Shown here one piece after another: positions 1 through 5,723 of a DNA stretch of 5,863 nt. Source of the DNA: Veillonella sp. (GTDB lineage: Bacteria > Bacillota > Negativicutes > Veillonellales > Veillonellaceae). The stretch's first letter is position 1. Each line of letters opens with the position of its first letter. The translations under genes and the position numbers were made by a program. The stretch spans positions 1 to 5,863 of the forward strand of contig JAIITD010000105.1 of the NCBI GenBank assembly GCA_022737715.1. The letters run 5' to 3'. The notes under the pieces are model-generated. The model did no database searches and was not told the origin of the DNA. It worked only from the letters and a program-made list of their open reading frames with translations.

Positions 1-113
1 TGACACGATTGATATAAATACCTCCACATTAGGAATCAGAATAAACATCTATTCTAGTTTCTGCTCTGATTTTCAACTAAGTAGATTATAACTTATTAAA
101 TTTAAGAGCTTTC

Positions 114-293
114 TCACAATCCAAAAATTTCTTTCAATATACCAAAAAATACTAGCCAAGCAACAAAACCTGCACCATAAAAATCATAGTGAATCTCAGC
201 ACCAATCATAAAATCATAAGCCATTCCGTATATAATGGATGTTAATGCAAATAATGCAAATGCATAGAAAAAATATTTTTTTATAACAGCCAT
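114..293 (-). CDS. Small two-helix membrane protein, 59 aa, function unknown
   Basis: I do not recognise this protein. The frame runs from an ATG (291-293) to a TGA (114-116) and encodes 59 residues beginning MAVIKKYFFY. A good Shine-Dalgarno, AAGGAA at 303-308, sits 9 bases before the ATG, and this is the main reason to believe the gene. Two hydrophobic stretches, about residues 7-25 and 39-53, are joined by a short polar, acidic and tyrosine-containing loop (residues 26-38). The start is lysine-rich (K5, K6), which favours a cytoplasmic N-terminus. There is no cleavable signal peptide that I can see. It lies 114 bases downstream of the DUF805 protein gene on the same strand and shares its AT-rich composition, so the two may be co-transcribed. 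No terminator is evident after it. It could be a small stress or toxin-like membrane peptide, but nothing in the sequence shows that. Confidence 0.6.
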   Translation of the reverse strand: MAVIKKYFFYAFALFALTSIIYGMAYDFMIGAEIHYDFYGAGFVAWLVFFGILKEIFGL

Positions 294-302
294 TTTAATA
301 AT

Positions 303-308
303 TTCCTT
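303..308 (-). promoter_or_regulatory. Ribosome binding site of the 59-aa membrane protein
   Basis: AAGGAA on the minus strand, 9 bases before the ATG at 291-293. It is the only clear Shine-Dalgarno in the 114-base gap and supports translation of the short frame. Confidence 0.55.
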
Positions 309-407
309 ACATAAAAAATAAATCCACTTAAAGAAATCAAATAAGAGTCCAATTCAACTCCATTTTATATTTTTAATCAACAATACTTTATGCATTCAAA
401 CCGAAAT

Positions 408-1394
408 TTAAACCTCCTCAATACCTATAATAGAGGGCTTAAAAAGAATTAAATATAAAACATATAAGTTTACATAAGGAATCCATAATCCCAATATCCA
501 TAACGCACTTGCTCCAGAATCATGTAATCTTCTAATAATCATACATATGTTAGCCAATAGTAACCAATAATAAAAAATATATGCTATATAATCGTGCCAC
601 ATATTAGATATAAATTGACTTTGAATCATGGTACTTATAATTTGATTTACAAGAGCAATAGTTATGATAAATATAAGATTACACCATATAATCTGTGATC
701 GACTTTGCCTAACTTTGATATTCAACATATCTGTAATAAATGTTTTTTTCATCACCTTAAGAATGTCATTTACTCCAATATATTCAATAGTTGATTCATC
801 TAATTTCCTATATTCAATGAGATCGTTATATATAATCTTATGATTGCCTACTAAAGCACCATAACTAGCTAAACCATATTTTAAGTCCATTGGAATATGC
901 TTAAGTAAAATAAACAAAAAAGCTAGTAACATGATTCGTATTGACATCCAAAAATAAAGAGAAAATTCAAATGTAACCGAATTTAAACCTGTACTAAAAA
1001 CACGATAAATATATATTCCGCCAAAGAATATTAAAGCAAAAGCAAAGCAATAACTAAGAAGTTTTCCTCCTGTATTTAAATCACTATCATTAAAACGATA
1101 CTGTATTAGTTTTGACATTCCTATAGCGCAAATAAGCAACTGTAAAATTGCTAATATAATATATTCAGATTCAGTAATCCTTAAATCGCTTGTTATAAAC
1201 AAATCAAAACTTTGAAACTCTAATCTAATTATTCCTTCGCTTAAGGCTGCTAATAGATAGCCTATTATATATAATGTATAAAATATGAATAATAATAAAG
1301 CTATAGTATATTCAATTTTATTTAAACGAATATTATGCTTAAGCATCATCAAATTTTGCTTTAAAATATAATACTCATCCTGTATATAGCTCAT
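408..1394 (-). CDS. DUF805-family multi-pass membrane protein
   Basis: An integral membrane protein of 328 residues with about seven hydrophobic segments, near residues 29-50, 77-97, 111-130, 143-165, 235-257, 267-287 and 296-317. The last third matches the DUF805 pattern: two helices, the signature RRLHDSG at 288-294, a Trp-containing helix, then a final helix. DUF805 proteins are usually only about 110-150 residues, so this one carries a long extra N-terminal half. That half contains RFNDSD (100-105) after a helix, which may be a degenerate copy of the same motif. A cytoplasmic stretch of about 65 residues (170-234) separates the halves. The ATG at 1392-1394 is preceded by GAGGGG (1398-1403), 3 bases away. 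The gene follows the lar operon terminator and is clearly more AT-rich than larA-larC, which suggests separate transcription and perhaps a separate origin. Function is unknown, and the family has no established biochemical role that I can apply here. Confidence 0.8.
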   Translation of the reverse strand: MSYIQDEYYILKQNLMMLKHNIRLNKIEYTIALLLFIFYTLYIIGYLLAALSEGIIRLEFQSFDLFITSDLRITESEYIILAILQLLICAIGMSKLIQYRFNDSDLNTGGKLLSYCFAFALIFFGGIYIYRVFSTGLNSVTFEFSLYFWMSIRIMLLAFLFILLKHIPMDLKYGLASYGALVGNHKIIYNDLIEYRKLDESTIEYIGVNDILKVMKKTFITDMLNIKVRQSRSQIIWCNLIFIITIALVNQIISTMIQSQFISNMWHDYIAYIFYYWLLLANICMIIRRLHDSGASALWILGLWIPYVNLYVLYLILFKPSIIGIEEV

Positions 1395-1452
1395 ATTCCC
1401 CTCGCTCTTAAGCTAGTAAAATTACAATTCATTAATCTTATATTTATATCAC

Positions 1453-1481
1453 ATTATATAAGAATATTAATAAATTTTAAA
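1453..1481 (-). promoter_or_regulatory. Candidate sigma-70-type promoter for the DUF805 gene
   Basis: A perfect TATAAT (-10) lies at 1453-1458 on the minus strand. A weak -35, TTTAAA (four of six matches to TTGACA), lies 17 bases upstream at 1476-1481, overlapping the edge of the terminator stem. Transcription would start about 50 bases before the DUF805 ATG. The region is AT-rich, so a chance match is possible; only the -10 is convincing. Confidence 0.4.
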
Positions 1482-1523
1482 CCACCTACCAAAGATTACC
1501 AATCATCTTTAATAGGTGGTTTA
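1478..1523 (-). terminator. Intrinsic terminator hairpin after larA (possibly bidirectional)
   Basis: An outer stem of 11 pairs joins 1478-1488 with 1513-1523 (core ACCACCTA/TAGGTGGT). A 2-by-2 internal loop follows, then an inner 6-pair stem AAAGAT (1491-1496) with ATCTTT (1505-1510) around an 8-base loop. It lies about 50 bases past the larA stop codon. On the minus strand the stem is followed by an AT-rich tract with only short T runs. On the plus strand it is followed by a better T-rich run (1520-1531). It most likely ends the lar transcript. Confidence 0.7.
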
Positions 1524-1574
1524 TTTTATTTCCTCTTAGTAATATGCTCTAAGAGTTCAATATGTTATTGTAAA

Positions 1575-2852
1575 TTACGCTTTCACCACAACAGATACGC
1601 CATCAGGAATAACTGTAATGCTTGCATCTTTACCTTTTAATTCCAAAGCTTTGTTCAACGCTTCATCAAATGTGCTAGCATGTTGCAAATGCATGTCTGT
1701 AAGCATCTTAGGGTCGCATTGGTCTGTTACAACGATAACTGTAAATTGATCTAGAATACGAGCTAAGATTTGCATTTCCCATTGGTCTGGAATTGTTTCA
1801 TTACGAGGCACCTTAGCAATGCGTTCTAATAATTCACGAGGTGTTTTGGCATTTTTAAGGTTTTCGTAAAGCGATTCACCACCATGACCATCATTACAAG
1901 CGGCAATCATGATGATAACGCCATCTTTTTTACAAGATGCTTCGGCAGCTGTCATACCTTTTACAGCTTGATATACATTTTGGTCTAATGGATAACCACC
2001 ATTTGTAGTGATAACGATATCTGCTGGTACAGCTTTCACACTAGCTAGTTCAGACACAAAAGCACAGCCTGTTTCATGAGCTTCTTCCATATCACCTGCA
2101 AAAGCATTGATAATATGTTTTTCCGCATCGATGACAACATTTAAAATAAATGCTAATTTTGCAGTACGACCAGCGTATACCATATCCTTATGAATTGGAT
2201 TGTTCTCGATAATACCTGTACGAGCATATGGGCTGTTAATAAATTCAGCACAGTGATTTGCCATTACAGTGACTTCGGAAGCAATGCCTGGCAATACGCT
2301 TTTTCTACCGCCAGAGAAGCCAGCAAAGAAATGTGGTTCAATGAAACCTTCAGAAATTAATAGCTCAGTTTCTACAGCTAATTTATTGATGATGCAATCC
2401 CCACCGGATGGCAACACGCCGATTTTAGTCATTTGGCTAGCATCACCAGAGATATGGTTTACAATCTTTTCATTGGCTACAATTTCAGGACCAAATTTAT
2501 CTACCATCTCTTCATGTGTAGTAGGACGATGGAAACCAGTTGCTAATAAAATGGTAATATCGATGGACGGATTGGCTTCACGAATACGGTGAAGTAGAAT
2601 TGGCATCGTAATTTTACTAGGCACTGGACGCGTATGGTCACTTGTGATGATGACCATGTTGGATTTACCCTTAACTAATTCTTCCAAGCGTTGGCTGCCG
2701 ATAGGATTATCTAACGCATGTTCTACCAATGCTTCTTGTGAAAGCTCTGCCTTATAGGAATGGGCTTTAGATTCTAATACACCTGCAATATTTTGATCAG
2801 GAATATTGATATCTACAAATCCTTTTGCATAGGGTACATTAAATGTTTTCAT
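1575..2852 (-). CDS. larA: Nickel-dependent lactate racemase LarA
   Basis: LarA interconverts D- and L-lactate in the cytoplasm by hydride transfer to and from the nickel-pincer nucleotide. The protein is 425 residues, the usual length. Residues known from the characterised enzymes all appear at the same positions: Asp72 and Arg75 (SDHTRP), His108 (GFHRP), His174 (EPHFFAG), Lys184 (SGGRKS; the lysine that forms the thioamide bond to the cofactor), His200 (nickel ligand; ANHCAE), Tyr294 and Lys298 (DQNVYQAVKG). This agreement holds only with the ATG at 2850-2852 as start. A GTG at 2859-2861 would add three residues but overlaps the Shine-Dalgarno AAGGAG (2861-2866), which is ideally placed 8 bases before the ATG. 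larA is last in the operon, 55 bases after larC. Some LarA homologues act on other 2-hydroxyacids, so the lactate assignment is strong but not proven by residues alone. Confidence 0.93.
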   Translation of the reverse strand: MKTFNVPYAKGFVDINIPDQNIAGVLESKAHSYKAELSQEALVEHALDNPIGSQRLEELVKGKSNMVIITSDHTRPVPSKITMPILLHRIREANPSIDITILLATGFHRPTTHEEMVDKFGPEIVANEKIVNHISGDASQMTKIGVLPSGGDCIINKLAVETELLISEGFIEPHFFAGFSGGRKSVLPGIASEVTVMANHCAEFINSPYARTGIIENNPIHKDMVYAGRTAKLAFILNVVIDAEKHIINAFAGDMEEAHETGCAFVSELASVKAVPADIVITTNGGYPLDQNVYQAVKGMTAAEASCKKDGVIIMIAACNDGHGGESLYENLKNAKTPRELLERIAKVPRNETIPDQWEMQILARILDQFTVIVVTDQCDPKMLTDMHLQHASTFDEALNKALELKGKDASITVIPDGVSVVVKA

Positions 2853-2860
2853 GGGAATCA

Positions 2861-2866
2861 CTCCTT
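2861..2866 (-). promoter_or_regulatory. Ribosome binding site that sets the larA start
   Basis: AAGGAG on the minus strand, 8 bases before the ATG at 2850-2852. It overlaps the alternative upstream GTG (2859-2861), so that GTG could not be served by it. It is the strongest Shine-Dalgarno in the operon, as expected if the enzyme is needed in larger amounts than its cofactor-making proteins. Confidence 0.8.
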
Positions 2867-2907
2867 AACTTAACACTAACAAACTATAAATAACCCGCTA
2901 CGACAAA

Positions 2908-4191
2908 TCAATCCTCCTTCTTACGCAATTGTCGTTTAAGGTCTAACAAACTCATATCATTCTGCTTAGCAATGGCAGCTAGTGAATCATATTCATATTT
3001 ATGTCTCTCCACACCAAATCCACTGCTTGTTTTGAAAGCAATTCTATTGCCTTCCCAGTCTATGTCTCCTGCAGACCGGCTCAAAATATATCGTTCACAA
3101 CGATGGTATCGAATACCAAGGCTCGTAGTGTGCTTGAATATTAAATCCCGCACACTATCGATATCGTCTATCTTACAAAGAACGGTGAGCATCGTACTAG
3201 GTCGTTGTTTTTTCATCATAATCGGTGTTGTAAATACATCTAAGGCTGGTGAAAGTAACAGCTGTTCTACTGCATAGCCGATTTCTTCTGGTGTCATATC
3301 GTCGAGATTACAAGCCATTTCAATGATTGTATCTTCTAAATCATTAACTATGTCTACAAAGGCGCGAATGCAGTTAGGTCGTTCAAATTGTTTAGTACCA
3401 AATCCATAAGATACCTTTGTTGGTGTCATAACTGGCATATGGCTAAAGGCTGTACCAAAATACTTAGCTAACGCTGCACCTGTCGGCGTACATAGCTCAC
3501 CCTTAATTTGATAATCTGTATACATAGGGATACCTGCTAATAACTCCATCGTTGCTGGTGCTGGCACAGGTAGTTCTCCATGAGCACAATGAACAGTACC
3601 TGTTCCTACATGTATAGGCGAGATGATAATCTCATCAAACTTCAATGCCTCTAAGAGTACACAAACGGCCACAATATCTGCAATAGCATCGAGCATGCCC
3701 AGTTCGTGGAAATGAATTTGTGTTACCGTCGATTTGTGAACCTTAGCCTCCGCTTGAGCTACTAGCTGATATACGTTGATAGCATTCTGTTTACACGTAT
3801 CGGAAATAGATAAACTATTAATTATATCCATTACCCCCTGTAAACCTCGGCCATGCACATGATATTCGCTATGTATATGGTGATCTGAATGGTCTTCATG
3901 CGTATCTGTCTCACCATGTTCATGATGAGCATGGTGATGATCAGTATGATGCTGGTCATGGGGACTACCTTTATGATGTTCAGATTCTTCTATACCATTA
4001 ATAGTTACCGCTACCCGACAGCCTTGTAATCCCTTATCTTCTTTCGGTATTAATGTATAGATAACATCTGGTATCCCCATTTGATTAAGATTTGCTATCC
4101 ACATTTCAGGATTATCTACTAAACCGAGTAATGTAGCAGTGAGCATGTCGCCGGCAATCCCCATTTGGCAATCTAAAAATAATCGTTTCAT
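2908..4191 (-). CDS. larC: LarC, CTP-dependent nickel insertase for the NPN cofactor
   Basis: LarC (pyridinium-3,5-bisthiocarboxylic acid mononucleotide nickel chelatase) catalyses the last cofactor step, CTP-dependent nickel insertion with formation of a nickel-carbon bond. The 427-residue protein shows the family landmarks in order: LDCQMGIAGDML at 6-17, a histidine-rich stretch at 72-113 with 18 histidines, HFHELGMLDAIADIV at 160-174, GELPVPAPATMELL at 205-218, CTPTGAA at 234-240, and in the C-terminal CTP-binding half NLDDMTPEEIG at 295-305 and MKKQRPS at 326-332. The two halves (LarC1 and LarC2 of Lactobacillus plantarum) are here one uninterrupted frame, so no frameshift is needed. The ATG overlaps the larB stop by four bases (ATGA, 4188-4191). 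AGGTGA (4198-4203) lies 6 bases before the ATG, inside the larB end, which suggests translational coupling. Confidence 0.93.
   Translation of the reverse strand: MKRLFLDCQMGIAGDMLTATLLGLVDNPEMWIANLNQMGIPDVIYTLIPKEDKGLQGCRVAVTINGIEESEHHKGSPHDQHHTDHHHAHHEHGETDTHEDHSDHHIHSEYHVHGRGLQGVMDIINSLSISDTCKQNAINVYQLVAQAEAKVHKSTVTQIHFHELGMLDAIADIVAVCVLLEALKFDEIIISPIHVGTGTVHCAHGELPVPAPATMELLAGIPMYTDYQIKGELCTPTGAALAKYFGTAFSHMPVMTPTKVSYGFGTKQFERPNCIRAFVDIVNDLEDTIIEMACNLDDMTPEEIGYAVEQLLLSPALDVFTTPIMMKKQRPSTMLTVLCKIDDIDSVRDLIFKHTTSLGIRYHRCERYILSRSAGDIDWEGNRIAFKTSSGFGVERHKYEYDSLAAIAKQNDMSLLDLKRQLRKKED
3853..3978 (-). repeat. Histidine-rich low-complexity segment inside larC
   Basis: Codons 72-113 of larC contain 18 histidines in 42 residues, interspersed mostly with Asp, Glu, Ser and Thr. 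On the plus strand it appears as repeated atg/atgg/gtg-rich triplets. Such stretches in nickel-handling proteins are thought to bind or store nickel; here that is inference. Because the segment is repetitive it is a likely place for length differences between strains. Confidence 0.85.
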
Positions 4192-4943
4192 TTACTTTCA
4201 CCTATATGATTAATCATGTTCGCCGTATAAGCAGCACCAAATCCATTGTCTATGTTAACAACCGTAACACCGCTAGCGCAGGAATTGAGCATGGATAATA
4301 ACGCCGTCACGCCTCCAAAAGCCGTCCCATACCCAACACTAGTAGGCACAGCAATGACAGGCACATCTACAAGGCCACCAACTACGCTGGCTAAGGCCCC
4401 TTCCATGCCCGCAATGACAACGATAACCTTGGCGGACATAATGGTATCTAAATGTTGTAACAAGCGATGAATGCCGGCTACGCCTACGTCATAAATTCGA
4501 TTCACCCTATTGCCGTAAAACTCAGCTGTAATAGCACATTCTTCAGCTACCTTATAATCACTTGTACCGCCAGTAACAATAGCTATACTTGATTTCGTTT
4601 TCTCCGTAGGCATCTCACCAATGTAGCCGATATGAGCATCCTTAATATATGTCAATGAATGCTGCTTTTGAACCGCTGCAGCCACATCAGGTGCTAATCG
4701 TGTAATCAATATATGGCCTTGCCCGTTAGATTGCATGGAGGAGATAATACCCACGATTTGTTTAGCAGTTTTACCAGCACCATATATGACCTCTGGTACA
4801 CCTTGTCGTAATTGACGATGTAAATCAACGTTGGCATACCCTAAATCATCTAACGGTTTCATCTTTAGCTTTAATAAGGCTGCATCCACATCTACCTGTC
4901 CATTTTTTACTTGCTCTAAAAGAGATCTAATATTATCGCTCAT
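4188..4943 (-). CDS. larB: LarB, NaAD carboxylase/hydrolase of NPN cofactor synthesis
   Basis: LarB starts cofactor synthesis. It carboxylates C5 of the pyridinium ring of nicotinic acid adenine dinucleotide and cleaves the phosphoanhydride, giving pyridinium-3,5-biscarboxylic acid mononucleotide. The protein is 251 residues, near the family length. The C-terminal two thirds resemble PurE-type carboxylases: IVTGGTSDYKVAEEC at 122-136, VIAGMEGALASVVGGL at 176-191, and VPTSVGYG at 199-206. Cys222 in NSCASG (220-225) is the likely counterpart of the catalytic Cys221 of the Lactobacillus plantarum enzyme. YGAGKT (54-59) is a conserved N-terminal motif. Its ATG overlaps the larE stop as ATGA (4940-4943), and AGAGG (4951-4955) lies 7 bases upstream, so larE and larB look translationally coupled. 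Standalone PurE is excluded by the length and the N-terminal half. Confidence 0.93.
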   Translation of the reverse strand: MSDNIRSLLEQVKNGQVDVDAALLKLKMKPLDDLGYANVDLHRQLRQGVPEVIYGAGKTAKQIVGIISSMQSNGQGHILITRLAPDVAAAVQKQHSLTYIKDAHIGYIGEMPTEKTKSSIAIVTGGTSDYKVAEECAITAEFYGNRVNRIYDVGVAGIHRLLQHLDTIMSAKVIVVIAGMEGALASVVGGLVDVPVIAVPTSVGYGTAFGGVTALLSMLNSCASGVTVVNIDNGFGAAYTANMINHIGESK

Positions 4944-5686
4944 GAACGCACCTCTAAATCTAATACAACATCATCAAACATAGATTTAAAATATGTAAGA
5001 ATCTCAATCCTATTCTTAATAACTATAGCTATTTGATTTTCTGGAACTTGAATTTTAGCAGTATTTCCAACTAATCTAACTCTAAAATCTGATAGTCCTA
5101 ATGAAAATAAATATCCTTCCGCTTTTTCAATATGTTCTAAGTCAAGACCTGTTATGTGCTGTCCCGCTTGAAATCTCGTAGCTAAACAAGCGTAAGACGG
5201 TTTATCCCAAGTAAACAAATCAGCCTTATGAGCTAAATCTCGTATCATAGATTTTGTTAGATTGCATTCTGATAGTGGTGATTTAACAGATAATTCTGCA
5301 ATAGCTTTCATTCCAGGGCGATCATCCATATCATCACTGGCATTGGTTCCATCACATAATACAGAAAATCCATCGCGTTTAGCATGTTCGCTTATTATAG
5401 TGAACACATGATGCTTACAGTAATAACAACGGTCACTTGGGTTGCTCGTCACATCATCATGTTCAAGTACATCGATATCTATGATTTCTAAGGGAATACC
5501 GATAAACTCTGCGATTTTCCTGGCATCTTCTAATTCAAATTCTGGTACAAACTGAGACTTTACAGTATATGCTTTGCATGGAATGCCAGATTGTTTTACC
5601 GCATATGCTAAATAGGATGAATCTACACCACCAGATAGAGCCACACCTACATTACCTAATGTCTTGATATACTCGATTAATTCCAT
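4940..5686 (-). CDS. larE: LarE, ATP-dependent sulfur transferase of NPN synthesis
   Basis: LarE adenylates the two carboxylates of the LarB product and replaces them with thiocarboxylates. With the ATG at 5684-5686 the protein has 248 residues. The N-terminal PP-loop ATPase motif SGGVDSS is at 18-24. Three cysteines fit the iron-sulfur type of LarE: Cys87 and Cys90 in SDRCYYCKHHVF (84-95) and Cys167 in WDKPSYACLATRF (160-172). The last is the position of the sacrificial cysteine (Cys176) in Lactobacillus plantarum LarE. A DFRVRLVG motif (200-207) starts the C-terminal domain. An upstream TTG (5693-5695) would add three residues but abuts the Shine-Dalgarno, so the ATG is preferred. This is the first gene of the operon, and sampled lines look more AT-rich than larB. 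Other PP-loop enzymes such as ExsB/QueC or GMP synthase are excluded by the cysteine motifs and by the larB neighbour. Confidence 0.92.
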   Translation of the reverse strand: MELIEYIKTLGNVGVALSGGVDSSYLAYAVKQSGIPCKAYTVKSQFVPEFELEDARKIAEFIGIPLEIIDIDVLEHDDVTSNPSDRCYYCKHHVFTIISEHAKRDGFSVLCDGTNASDDMDDRPGMKAIAELSVKSPLSECNLTKSMIRDLAHKADLFTWDKPSYACLATRFQAGQHITGLDLEHIEKAEGYLFSLGLSDFRVRLVGNTAKIQVPENQIAIVIKNRIEILTYFKSMFDDVVLDLEVRS

Positions 5687-5695
5687 TCCATACAA

Positions 5696-5701
5696 TCCTT
5701 T
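5696..5701 (-). promoter_or_regulatory. Ribosome binding site that sets the larE start
   Basis: AAAGGA on the minus strand, 9 bases before the ATG at 5684-5686 and directly abutting the alternative TTG at 5693-5695. The spacing favours the ATG. Confidence 0.65.
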
Positions 5702-5723
5702 AATAAATTTCTATAATCTATAG

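Noticed and set aside
1..48. Minus-strand ATG at 46-48 with 16 open codons running off the window
   Set aside because: No convincing Shine-Dalgarno, an in-frame stop directly before the ATG, and too short to judge.
34..71. Possible terminator after the 59-aa protein gene (AATCAGA at 34-40 with TCTGATT at 65-71; also AGAATA at 38-43 with TATTCT at 50-55)
   Set aside because: Both stems are short and AT-rich, the two pairings compete, and no T tract follows on the minus strand.
2269..2592. Plus-strand open frame of 107 codons
   Set aside because: It lies wholly inside larA on the opposite strand. The larA residues are conserved and catalytic there, and the frame has no supporting homology or ribosome binding site that I can see.
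2972..3277. Plus-strand open frame of 101 codons
   Set aside because: Antisense shadow of the conserved C-terminal half of larC; the translation resembles no family.
4246..4470. Plus-strand open frame of 74 codons
   Set aside because: Antisense shadow of the larB PurE-like domain; low-complexity Thr/Pro/Ala-rich translation typical of a reversed frame.
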